Source of the DNA: Alloyangia mangrovi
GTDB lineage: Bacteria; Pseudomonadota; Alphaproteobacteria; Rhodobacterales; Rhodobacteraceae
Assembly: GCF_002300555.2 (NCBI RefSeq)
Contig: NZ_NTHN02000020.1
Location: 1-64,000, forward strand
Direction of reading: 5' to 3'
DNA: 64,000 bases
The first letter of the stretch is position 1; each line of letters begins with the position of its first letter. Of the stretch, positions 52,787 to 61,041 are shown piece by piece. Below the pieces are notes generated by a model. It did not search any database. It was not told where the DNA came from and saw only the letters and a program-made list of their open reading frames with translations. Made by a program: the position numbers and the translations under genes.

Positions 52787-54337
52787 TCACGCCGCGAAGC
52801 TGCGGACGGTGGCGAGGGCGCCGTCGAGTTTCGTGCCCTCGACATCGTCGAGCGCGGCGGTGCGCAGGCGGCGCATCCAATCGGCAGCATCGGGGCGTCC
52901 GGCAAGCAGGTCGCGCGCGCCCATCACCTTGGCGAATTTCGACAATCCGCGGGCGTGGGTGTCGGAATATCCCTTGATCAGCCGGTAGTTGGCCAGCAAC
53001 TCCGTCGCCAGCGCGCGGTCACTCGCGGCGGTCTGCAGCACCGTGTCGAACCAGGCGGAGACGTGGCGCATCTCGCTGTCGTGGCGCAGCAGGCGGCGGC
53101 GCAGCGGCCGCAGCGACGACACAAGCCAGAGCAGCACAAACCCCGAGAGGCTGTCGGTGCGCACCCGGCGCCCCTTGTCGAAGTGGCGGCCGTACCAGGC
53201 CTCGAGCCCCTTGCGGGACTGCATCCAGCGGCCGAGTCCGCGCGGCATGGTCGTCGCCAATTCCTCGAAGCGCGGGTGGAAATACTCGGTGAGCATGAGG
53301 ATCTGATCGTCCTTCACCAGCACCTCGTCCTTGACCCGGGCAAAGCGGGCGGCGCGGGTCTTGATGTCGGCGACGCGCAGGATGTCATCGTAGCAGAGCG
53401 CGCGGGCGCAGTACTTGGCCGCGGCCTCGCTCATCGTGAAGGGGGCGGCATCGACGGCGACGGCCTTCTCGACCATGCCGAGATAGTCGGCGCCATAGGC
53501 CATGTCCTGGTAGTCGACGACCTTCTTCAGGCCGAGCGCGGCCATCTCGCGGACCTCGGCAGGCAGGGTGGCGAGCCGGGCCTCCAGCGCCGCCCATTGC
53601 GCGCGCAGCTTCTCGGGCACGTGCAGGACCGGCACCGGGGCCACTGCCTCGGCCTCGGGGGCCGGCGCAGGGCTCACTCCGGTGGCAATCTCGTAGGCGG
53701 CACCGAAGGCGCGCAGCGAGGCCTCAACCCCGCGGCCCGACTTGCGGATCACCTCCTCGTAGCTCTCGCGGGGGAAGGGCAGGGCGCCGGACCCCGCCAG
53801 CGCGCCGAGCAGCGACGACGAGATCACCGAGCCCGCCTGTTTCGCCACGGTCTCCATGTCGAAGGCGACGACATGGTCGGCGGCGATGCCCATGGCCTCG
53901 ATCACCTCGCGGCCGTTGGCGCGGCCATCGCCGGGAGCGATCTTCTCGGAGACGGCGGGGATGCGGTGGGTCGAGGCGATCATCGTGGTGCGGCCCGGCG
54001 TGACGAAGCCGCGCAGGATCGCCCGCCCGCCCTCCATCAGCTCCGAGGCCATGAGGATGTCGACATCGCCAATGGCAGGCGAGAGCGAGAACACCGGCAT
54101 CCGGCCGGTGTCGCGGCACATCTCGACGTAGTAGATCGTGGCGCCGGTGCGCTGCGCCACGCCCGCGACCGAGGTCGACTGCGCGCGGTAGCCGCTCGCT
54201 TCGGCCACGTCGACGATCCAGTTGGTCAGCACGCCGCCGCCCTGTCCGCCGACGGCGAGCGCCGCGAGGGTGATGATCTTCTCGCCGTCCGGTCCCGGGG
54301 AGCGGCGCGCGATGAGCGGTTTGGTCTGCATGTTCAT
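52787..54337 (-). CDS. iorB: Indolepyruvate ferredoxin oxidoreductase beta subunit with C-terminal extension (IorB, DUF6537-type)
   Basis: A 516-residue protein. Residues about 15-205 are the pyruvate:ferredoxin oxidoreductase gamma-type domain (ALAVGGQGGGVLTNWIVDVA, GVAQRTGATIYYVEM). The rest is the helical extension found in aerobic-bacteria IorB homologues (LKKVVDYQDMAYGADYLGMV, LTEYFHPRFEELATTMPRGL). With IorA it oxidatively decarboxylates aryl pyruvates to aryl-acetyl-CoA using ferredoxin. ATG 54337 is best spaced from GAGG; 54343 and 54331 are alternatives. It follows iorA closely. Confidence 0.88.
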   Translation of the reverse strand: MNMQTKPLIARRSPGPDGEKIITLAALAVGGQGGGVLTNWIVDVAEASGYRAQSTSVAGVAQRTGATIYYVEMCRDTGRMPVFSLSPAIGDVDILMASELMEGGRAILRGFVTPGRTTMIASTHRIPAVSEKIAPGDGRANGREVIEAMGIAADHVVAFDMETVAKQAGSVISSSLLGALAGSGALPFPRESYEEVIRKSGRGVEASLRAFGAAYEIATGVSPAPAPEAEAVAPVPVLHVPEKLRAQWAALEARLATLPAEVREMAALGLKKVVDYQDMAYGADYLGMVEKAVAVDAAPFTMSEAAAKYCARALCYDDILRVADIKTRAARFARVKDEVLVKDDQILMLTEYFHPRFEELATTMPRGLGRWMQSRKGLEAWYGRHFDKGRRVRTDSLSGFVLLWLVSSLRPLRRRLLRHDSEMRHVSAWFDTVLQTAASDRALATELLANYRLIKGYSDTHARGLSKFAKVMGARDLLAGRPDAADWMRRLRTAALDDVEGTKLDGALATVRSFAA

Positions 54338-54347
54338 GGGCATAGCC

Positions 54348-56492
54348 TCAGGCAAAGACGACGCGCTTGGCGTCGCGGCGGCGCTGCAGCCAGGAGATGA
54401 TCCTGCGGCTGCGCGCGGCGCGGCGCGTCTCGCGCTCGGTGGGATTGGTGACGATCTCGGCCTGGTAGAAGCTGGGGCAGAGCACGGCGGCATCGGCCAC
54501 CTCGCCGCAGTTGCCGCAGCCGACGCAGCTCTGGTCGATGGCGGCGACGGGATCGTCGCGCAGCGGATCGCCGGTGTCCTTGACCGAGAGCGACGGGCAG
54601 CCGGACAGACGCATACAGGCGTGATCGCCGGTGCAGACATCCTCGTCAACGCCGAAGCGGGGACGGACCACGCGCTTGCCCTCCTTGGCGGCCTTGGCCA
54701 GTTCGGGCTTCACACGGCGCTGCTTGTTGAGCATGCATTCCGACGAGGCAACGATGACCTTGGGGCCTTCCTCCTCGGTGGTCAGCGCCTCCTTGAGGGT
54801 GTCGCGCATCTTGGTCACGTCATAGGTGCGATCGATCTGGCGCACCCATTTCACCCCCATGCCCTTTACTGCGTCGACGATCGAATTCTGCGTCTGCTTG
54901 GTCTTGTTGACCGCGCGCGACGACAGGATGTCCTGCCCGCCGGTCGCCGAGGAATAGAAGTTGTCGACGATGACGATGACGTTGTCGGACTTGTTGAACA
55001 CCGCGTTGCCGACCGAGGAGGTCAGCCCGTTGTGCCAGAAGCCGCCGTCGCCGACGAAGGAGATCGCCCGGCGCCCCTTCTTGTTCTCGTTGTGGAAGGC
55101 GGCGGCAGAGGCCGGGCCGAGCCCGTAGCCCATGGTCGTCGCGCCGATGTCGAAGGGCGGCATGATCGAGAACAGGTGGCAGCCGATGTCCGACGAGATG
55201 TGGTGCGCGCCAAGCTCTTCCTCGACCAGCTTGGTGGCGGCGAAGATCGGGCGTTCGGGGCAGCCGGTGCAGAACCCCGGCGGGCGGGCCGGAAGGGTCT
55301 TCGACAGGTCGGGGATGGCGACGGGCTCCTCGTTGGTCGCCACCTTGGCAACCGGCAGGAGGTCGGGCGCATGTTCGGACAGGAAGGCGCCAAGCCCCTC
55401 GACCATGACCTGCCCGGTGTATTCGCCGCCCATCGGCAGCTTGCCCTTGCCCTCGAGCTTCACCGTCTTGCCCGACTGGTAGAGCATGTGGGCGACCTGC
55501 TGCTCGATGTAGTTGGGATGGCCTTCCTCGATGATCAGCACCGCGTCCTTGCCGGCGCAGAAGTCGAGGATCTGGCTATCGACCAGCGGGTAGACGCAGT
55601 TGAGCACCAGCATGTCGATCTCGGTGTCGCCGTAGAGATCGGCGAGGCCAAGCCGGTTCAGCGCCCGCACCACGGTGTTGTAGGTGCCGCCCTGCAGGAT
55701 CAGCCCGACCTTGCCAGCGGCGTTGCCGAAGCGTTCGTTGATGCCCTTCTCGACGATGAACGTCTCGGCGGCGGGCTTGCGCTTGGTGAGCTTCTCGGCC
55801 TCGTGGATATAGGTCGCCGGGGGCAGCACGATGCGGTCGAGCTTGCGCTTGGGGTTCTCCAGTGCCTCCGAGACGGTCATCTCGGGGCGCTTGTTGTCCG
55901 AGGCCTCGAAATGGCCGTGCACGTGGCACGAGCGGATCCCGACCTGCAGCATCACCGGGGTGTTCGACAGCTCCGACAGCTCGAAGCCGTCGCCCACCGC
56001 CTTGACGATCGAGGGCAGGTTGGGCCGCGGGTCGAGCATCCAGACCTGGCTCTTCATGGCAAAGGCGTAGGTGCGCTCCTGCATGATCGACGAGCCCTCG
56101 CCGTAATCCTCGCCGACGATGATCAGCGCGCCGCCGGTGACCCCGCCCGAGGCCAGGTTCGACAGCGCATCCGAGGCGACGTTGGTGCCGACCACCGACT
56201 TGAAGGTGACCGCGCCGCGGATCGGATAGTGCACCGAGGCGGCGAGCATGGCAGTCGCGGTGGCCTCCGAGGCCGAGGCCTCGAAATGCACGCCGAGCTC
56301 GCCAAGGATCTCCTGCGCGTCGGCCAGCACGTCCATCAGGTGCGAGATCGGCGAGCCCTGGTAGCCGCCGACATAGCCGACGCCATTCTCCAGCAGCGCC
56401 TTGGTGATCGCGAGGATGCCCTCGCCGGTGAAGGTCTCGCCCTCGCCCTGCTTCAGCTTCTGGACTTCCTTGGCAAAGGAACGCTCGGCCAT
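54348..56492 (-). CDS. iorA: Indolepyruvate ferredoxin oxidoreductase alpha subunit (IorA)
   Basis: A 714-residue thiamine-diphosphate enzyme. The N-terminal half has the pyrimidine-binding domain (GYQGSPISHLMDVLADAQEI), the middle is the TPP-binding domain (SFVGDGGFWHNGLTSSVGNA, VIVIVDNFYSSATGGQDIL), and the C-terminus carries ferredoxin-like cysteines (CTGDHACMRLSGCP and CVGCGNCGEVADAAVLCP). CTGCPERPIF precedes the TPP domain as in IorA. Known substrates are indolepyruvate and other aryl pyruvates. Last 60 residues rich in arginine. Confidence 0.92.
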   Translation of the reverse strand: MAERSFAKEVQKLKQGEGETFTGEGILAITKALLENGVGYVGGYQGSPISHLMDVLADAQEILGELGVHFEASASEATATAMLAASVHYPIRGAVTFKSVVGTNVASDALSNLASGGVTGGALIIVGEDYGEGSSIMQERTYAFAMKSQVWMLDPRPNLPSIVKAVGDGFELSELSNTPVMLQVGIRSCHVHGHFEASDNKRPEMTVSEALENPKRKLDRIVLPPATYIHEAEKLTKRKPAAETFIVEKGINERFGNAAGKVGLILQGGTYNTVVRALNRLGLADLYGDTEIDMLVLNCVYPLVDSQILDFCAGKDAVLIIEEGHPNYIEQQVAHMLYQSGKTVKLEGKGKLPMGGEYTGQVMVEGLGAFLSEHAPDLLPVAKVATNEEPVAIPDLSKTLPARPPGFCTGCPERPIFAATKLVEEELGAHHISSDIGCHLFSIMPPFDIGATTMGYGLGPASAAAFHNENKKGRRAISFVGDGGFWHNGLTSSVGNAVFNKSDNVIVIVDNFYSSATGGQDILSSRAVNKTKQTQNSIVDAVKGMGVKWVRQIDRTYDVTKMRDTLKEALTTEEEGPKVIVASSECMLNKQRRVKPELAKAAKEGKRVVRPRFGVDEDVCTGDHACMRLSGCPSLSVKDTGDPLRDDPVAAIDQSCVGCGNCGEVADAAVLCPSFYQAEIVTNPTERETRRAARSRRIISWLQRRRDAKRVVFA

Positions 56493-56556
56493 GGGTGGTC
56501 TCCTTGGGTGCCGGTCGCGGGCCGTTCAGAGGTGGGGCCCGTCCGGTCTTTTCGTG

Positions 56557-57003
56557 TCAGAAATCGTGGTGTCGGATGTCGTGCAGCACGCGCTGCAGCA
56601 GATCGTTCAGCGTTGCGCGCTCGCCTTCGTCGAGCACCTGCAGCATGCGGTCGCGCATCGCCTGCATCGCCGGCCAGGCGGTCTCGTAGGCGGCGCGGCC
56701 CGCGTCGGTGAGGCTGATCTTGCGGAACCGGCTGTCGCCGTCCTGCGCCTCGCGCCGGACCAGCCCGGCGCTCTCCATCGCATCGAGCGTGCGCGACAGG
56801 GTCGGCTGCTTGATGACGGTCAGCACCGAGAGCTCGGTGATCGTGTAGGGTCCGCTCTCTGCCAGCACCGCCAGCGCCCGCATTTGCGGCACCGAGACGC
56901 CGACCTCCTTGAGCGCGGTCTCCACGCTGCGGTTGTAGCGCGCGCCGATGCGGTTCAGCAGGTAGGGGGTGAAGGCCTCGAGGTCTTTGGGCGCGCCCGT
57001 CAT
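56557..57003 (-). CDS. MarR-family regulator embedded in the oxidoreductase operon
   Basis: A 148-residue winged-helix protein: LLNRIGARYNRSVETALKEV, then the HTH region PYTITELSVLTVIKQPTLSR and TLDAMESAGLVRREAQDGDS, with the MarR wing RFRKISLTDAGRAAYE. Its ATG at 57003 overlaps the stop of the preceding FAD oxidoreductase, so it is co-translated with pathway enzymes. It probably senses a pathway aromatic or CoA ester; operator unknown, with the TACAT repeats at 59441-59455 one candidate. Confidence 0.9.
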   Translation of the reverse strand: MTGAPKDLEAFTPYLLNRIGARYNRSVETALKEVGVSVPQMRALAVLAESGPYTITELSVLTVIKQPTLSRTLDAMESAGLVRREAQDGDSRFRKISLTDAGRAAYETAWPAMQAMRDRMLQVLDEGERATLNDLLQRVLHDIRHHDF

Positions 57004-58573
57004 GCGCCCAGCTCCTTCGCCACCAGGAAGCCCGAGCCACCCGACAGGCCCGGCCCGGGATGGGTCGAGGCGCCGATGTGGTAGAGCCCCTTGAGGTCGG
57101 TGCCGTGGCGGGTGCTGCCCGCGAAGGGCCGCCAGAGGAAGAACTGGTCGAGCGTGCAGGCGCCGCCGTAGGGATCGCCGCCGACGAGGTTCATGTTGTA
57201 GCCCTCGAGATCGGCGGGCGAGATCGCGCGGCGGGTGACCACGCTTTCCGAAAAGCCGTCGATGTGCCGCGCGAGGATGGCCTCGATACGGTCGGCATAG
57301 GCCTCGCGCAGGGCCTCGGTCCAGGTGCCGTCGGCGGGCACGTCGATCTCCCCGGCGGCATCGCCTTTCACGTGGCGCGGTGCCTCGGGCATCTGCAGCC
57401 AGAGCACGCTTTGCCCCTCGGGGGCGCGGCTCGGGTCGGCGGCGCAGGGCTGGCCGACGCAGATCGTCGGCACCTCGGGCAGCATGCCGCGCTCGGCCTC
57501 GTTGCCGGCCTTGGACACGCCGTCGAGCCCCGGCGTCAGATGCAGCAGCTGCACCTTCTCGAGCCCCCCCGGTCTTCCATTTCACCGGCCCGTTCAGCAG
57601 GTAGTGAAGCTGGAAATTGCCCTTGCCGTACTGATACTTGCGCAGATCATCCTTGCGCGCTGGCTCGGCAGCAAGCGTGCCGTAAAGCTGCTGCGGGGTG
57701 ACCGAGGCAAGCACCGTCCTTGCCGCAATCGTCTCGCCGTTGGCGAGGCGCAGGCCGGTGGCGCGATCCCCGTCACGGGTGATCTCGGCGACCTCGGCCG
57801 ACGTGCGGACGCTGCCGCCATGTTCCTCGATGATGGCAATCAGGCCGCGCACCATGTTGGAGGCGCCCCCCCTTGACCACCGGGGCCGAGGCGGCCTCGA
57901 GCGCAAAGCCGATCACCTTGCCCATCTGCCCCGAAAAGGCCGCTTCCGGCCCCAGCCCCGCGTGCAGGCACCAGGGCGCCCAGAGGGCCCGCGAGAGATC
58001 GCTTTCGAAGGCGCTTTCCAGCCAGGAGCGCATCGGCTGCAGCGCCCCGCCCATCACCGTGGCAAGGCCGCGCGGCTTGCGTTTCCAGGCCTCCTTGGCG
58101 AGCAGCTTGGCGGTCTGCTTTGACCAGGGATCGCCCCCCATCAGGCCAAAGAGCAGCCCCGCGTCGGCCCCGAACGCGTCGAGATCGCGCGCGAGCTGCG
58201 CGCCGTCACCGTCATGGGCGGCATCGAAGGCGGCGACGTTGGCGGCGCGGTCGGTGGTATAGGTCAGCGCGCGCCCGTCCGGCAGCAGCACGCCGGTCGG
58301 CGTGTCGGTGGCGCAGAATTCCACGCCGTGCCGCGCGAGATCGGCGCCGAGCGCGCCATGCGCCCCGCCGGTCACCCACAGAACGAAGGTGGTGGCGAGG
58401 GGGTCGTAGGTGACCCCCTCGGCCAATTCCTCGGAGCGCATGCAGCCGCCCGCGACCGCCTCGCGTTCGAACACGGCGACGCGCTTGCCCGACCGGGCGA
58501 GCAGGGCCGCCGCGGTCAGCGCGTTGATGCCGCTGCCGATGATGGCAACGTCGGGAGAGGTCGGGGCGGTCAT
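57000..58573 (-). CDS. Phytoene-desaturase-like FAD/NAD(P) oxidoreductase B, two homopolymer frameshifts
   Basis: The FAD fingerprint is VAIIGSGINALTAAALLARS followed by VFEREAVAGGCMRSEE. The reading frame breaks at C7 runs 57866-57872 and 57564-57570; with six C in each, the protein is continuous (VVKGGASNMVRGLIAIIEEH, then VKWKTGGLEKVQLLHLTPGL) and about 523 residues long. The C-terminus LYHIGASTHPGPGLSGGSGF completes the FAD domain. It is a paralogue of the enzyme at 51234-52781, with IorA/IorB between them. Two shifts of the same type in one gene argue for sequencing error. Confidence 0.8.
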
Positions 58574-58592
58574 CGGCAGGCGCTCCCTTGGC

Positions 58593-59384
58593 TCAGGCTG
58601 CGACCAGCGCCAGCGCGCGGATCGGCGAGCCGGTGCCCTTGACGATCTTCAGCGGCGCGGCGACGAGGATCGCGCCCTTGGCCGGCAGCTTGTCGAGGTT
58701 GGTCAGCGAGGCCAGCCCGTAGCGATTGTGCTTGTGCAGCAGGTTGTGCGCGGGGAAGGGGATCTCGAAGCCGCCCGCCGCGCCGGCGTCGGTGCCGATG
58801 CACTGGGTGCCCCAGCCGAGCGCCTTCTTCTCTTCCATCAGGTACTGGATGACCTCGGCGGTCGGGCCGGGGGTGTGCGGGCCTGCCTCATCGGCGTTAA
58901 GATAGGCGGCCTCGTCGGTGTTGAACCGGTCCCAGTCGGTGCGCATCAGCACCCATTCGCCTTCCTTGATCTCGCCGTGCTCGGCCTCCCAGGCCTTGAC
59001 GTGCTCGACGGTCAGCAGGAAATCGGCATCCTCGGCGGCCTCTTTCGAGCAGTCGATGACATTGGCGGGGGCGGCGAAATACTGCGGGTTGATCGTGTCG
59101 ACCGAGCCGTCGGCATAGTCCTTGCCGGTGATCCAGTGGTGCGGCGCATCGTAGTGGGTGCCCGAGTGCTCGCCGATCTTCAGCCAGTTCCACGCCCAGA
59201 ACGGACCGCGGTCGCCGTACTCGGAGATCTTGTGGATCTCGATCTTCGGCGTGTCGTCGGCGATTTCCGGCGGCAGCTTCAGCAGCGGCGTGTCGGGGCC
59301 GAGCGGGGCGGTGCAGTCGATCACCTTGATCGAGCCGTCGAGCAGGCCGCTGGCCAGCGTCGCGAGGGCGTCTTGGTTGGTCAT
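58593..59384 (-). CDS. Cyclase-family metal hydrolase, isatin hydrolase-like
   Basis: A 263-residue protein with the family's metal-binding motif GEHSGTHYDAPHHW (H-x-G-T-H-x-D-x-P-x-H) and IDCSKEAAEDADFLLT, FNTDEAAYLNADEAGPHTPG and CIGTDAGAAGGFEIPFPAHN. Length and the KIEIHKISEY and KGAILVAAPLKI segments fit isatin hydrolases better than the shorter kynurenine formamidases (about 210 residues). Isatin hydrolase opens the lactam of isatin to isatinate, a step in indole-3-acetate breakdown that leads to anthranilate. First gene of the long minus-strand operon. Confidence 0.72.
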   Translation of the reverse strand: MTNQDALATLASGLLDGSIKVIDCTAPLGPDTPLLKLPPEIADDTPKIEIHKISEYGDRGPFWAWNWLKIGEHSGTHYDAPHHWITGKDYADGSVDTINPQYFAAPANVIDCSKEAAEDADFLLTVEHVKAWEAEHGEIKEGEWVLMRTDWDRFNTDEAAYLNADEAGPHTPGPTAEVIQYLMEEKKALGWGTQCIGTDAGAAGGFEIPFPAHNLLHKHNRYGLASLTNLDKLPAKGAILVAAPLKIVKGTGSPIRALALVAA

Positions 59385-59743
59385 TCTGAAGGTCTCCCTG
59401 TGGTGGTCTCTGTGACTCGTTGGCCGGTCGTTCTTTGAGGTACATGCAAATACATATAATTTTTTTCTTCAAGAACGAAATTTATAATCCCGTCATTTTT
59501 CGGCCCTGATCGATCCTTCGCCGCGGCAGGACTATCGTGATCGCTGCGAATTTGAGCATACATTAGGCCAATACACGCAAGGGATGCGCTTCGCGGAGAT
59601 GGCTTGGACGACGATCGTTGCAGGGCGCACTGCCCTTCAGTCGCAGGTCTGGAAGAAACAACTTGAAGCCTAAAATAAATGGCACTAGCCTTCATCCCGA
59701 CGCGGCCACCATGCCGCACGGTCTGTCCAGGGAGAGAAGTCAG
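59385..59743. other. 359-base divergent promoter region
   Basis: No gene. AT-rich near 59440-59480 with a T-run. It contains the TACAT direct repeat at 59441-59455 close to the isatin-hydrolase-like start. The half nearer the cupin gene has ordinary composition, with AGGGC-N5-GCCCT near 59620-59640 as a weak inverted repeat. It should hold promoters for both divergent units. Confidence 0.5.
59441..59455. promoter_or_regulatory. TACAT direct repeat, one helical turn apart
   Basis: TACATGCAAATACAT: two TACAT words start exactly 10 bases apart, 57-71 bases upstream of the isatin-hydrolase-like start codon. This places two contacts on one DNA face. A regulator site for the MarR proteins is possible but not shown. 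Confidence 0.4.
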
Positions 59744-60172
59744 ATGACCCAGCAACGAGTCGTTCCCGTCGTCACGCGGTCCGCAGAACTCGACGAAGGC
59801 ACCCAGCAATCGGGCGATTGCGTCCGCAAGTCCGGTGTCAGCCCGCAGCACACGCCGGCCACCAAGATCTGGTTCGGCCGCGTCACCAACGAGCCGGGCC
59901 ACCGCTCGCCGCCGCACCACCACCAGGAATGCGAGACCGGCGGCTACGTGCTGAAGGGCCACGGCCGCATCTACTTCGGCGACGACTACAAGGAATACAT
60001 CGACATGTTCGAGGGCGACTTCGTCTTCGTCCCGCCGTTCATGCCGCATGTCGAGGTCAACATGAGCACCACCGAAGAGCTCGTCTGGCTGACCTGCCGC
60101 ACGCCGGACAACCTGGTGGAGAACCTCGAGGATGTGCCGGACGAGGCGCTCGAAGGTTACCGCCGCGCCTGA
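59744..60172 (+). CDS. Small cupin-domain protein
   Basis: A 142-residue single-domain cupin. Motif 1 is GHRSPPHHHQECETGGYVLK-G (His-rich metal site with Glu), and motif 2 is GDFVFVPPFMPHVEVN. Such cupins can be isomerases, decarboxylases or dioxygenases, or non-catalytic, so no reaction is assigned. The start at 59744 has GGGAGA. It is followed after 26 bases by an FAH-family gene and forms a three-gene plus-strand unit. Confidence 0.82.
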   Translation: MTQQRVVPVVTRSAELDEGTQQSGDCVRKSGVSPQHTPATKIWFGRVTNEPGHRSPPHHHQECETGGYVLKGHGRIYFGDDYKEYIDMFEGDFVFVPPFMPHVEVNMSTTEELVWLTCRTPDNLVENLEDVPDEALEGYRRA

Positions 60173-60198
60173 TCGGTGTGGCCTGAAAGGATCATCGC

Positions 60199-61041
60199 AT
60201 GAAACTTCTTCGCTACGGACCCGTCGGCGCCGAGCGCCCGGGACTTCTCGACGCGGACGGCATTATTCGTGACCTCAGCGGCATCGTCGCCGACATCGAC
60301 GGCGCGACGCTCTCGCCCGAGGGCCTCGCCCGCATCGCCGCGCTCGATCTCTCCACGCTGCCGCGCGTCGAGGGCACCCCGCGCATCGGCTCGGCCATCG
60401 CGCGCCCCGGCAAGTTCCTCTGCGTCGGCCTCAACTACGCCGACCACGCCCGCGAGACCGGCAAGGAGCCGCCCGCCGAGCCGGTGCTCTTCGGCAAAGC
60501 GACCACCGCGCTCTGCGGCCCCTATGACAACGTCGAAATCCCCCGCGGCTCGGACCGTACCGACTGGGAGATCGAGCTCGGCATCGTGATCGGCACCCGC
60601 GCCAAATACGTCTCCGAGGCCGAGGCGCTCGATCATGTCGCCGGCTATGCGCTGGTCAACGACGTCTCGGAGCGCCGCTTCCAGTCCGAGCGCGGCGGCC
60701 AGTGGATCAAGGGCAAGAGCCATGACACCTTCGGCCCGGTGGGCCCGTGGATGGTGACCAAGGACGAGATCGCCGACGTGCAGGACATCGACCTCTGGCT
60801 CGACGTCGACGGCGAGCGCCGCCAGACCGGCAACACCAAGACGATGATCTTCGGCGTCGCGCATCTCGTGCACTACATCTCGCAGTTCATGACGCTCGAA
60901 CCGGGTGACATCATCGCCACCGGCACCCCTCCGGGCGTCGGCCTGGGGATGAAGCCCCCGACCTTCCTCAAGGCCGGTCAGGTGGTCACCCTCGGCGCAA
61001 CCGGGCTTGGCGAGCAGCGCCAGCTGATGGTGCAGGCATGA
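60199..61041 (+). CDS. Fumarylacetoacetate hydrolase (FAH)-family protein
   Basis: A 280-residue protein: an N-terminal small domain, then the FAH core KFLCVGLNYADHARETGKEP, PVLFGKATTALCGPYDNVEI, DWEIELGIVIG (metal-binding Glu residues), SERRFQSERGGQWIKGKSHD, and GDIIATGTPPGVGLGMKPPT. Members hydrolyse C-C bonds in fumarylpyruvate or diketo-deoxy acids, or act as hydratases. The stop overlaps the SDR start, so the two products probably act in one pathway. Confidence 0.88.
   Translation: MKLLRYGPVGAERPGLLDADGIIRDLSGIVADIDGATLSPEGLARIAALDLSTLPRVEGTPRIGSAIARPGKFLCVGLNYADHARETGKEPPAEPVLFGKATTALCGPYDNVEIPRGSDRTDWEIELGIVIGTRAKYVSEAEALDHVAGYALVNDVSERRFQSERGGQWIKGKSHDTFGPVGPWMVTKDEIADVQDIDLWLDVDGERRQTGNTKTMIFGVAHLVHYISQFMTLEPGDIIATGTPPGVGLGMKPPTFLKAGQVVTLGATGLGEQRQLMVQA

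Noticed and set aside
51234-58573. Carotenoid biosynthesis (phytoene desaturase) genes
   Set aside because: The FAD proteins resemble that superfamily only broadly; no phytoene synthase, cyclase or other crt genes are in the window.
58593-59384. Kynurenine formamidase (KynB)
   Set aside because: It shares the HxGTHxDxPxH motif, but the protein is about 50 residues longer than KynB, and no kynurenine 3-monooxygenase, kynureninase or tryptophan dioxygenase gene is nearby. Not fully excluded.
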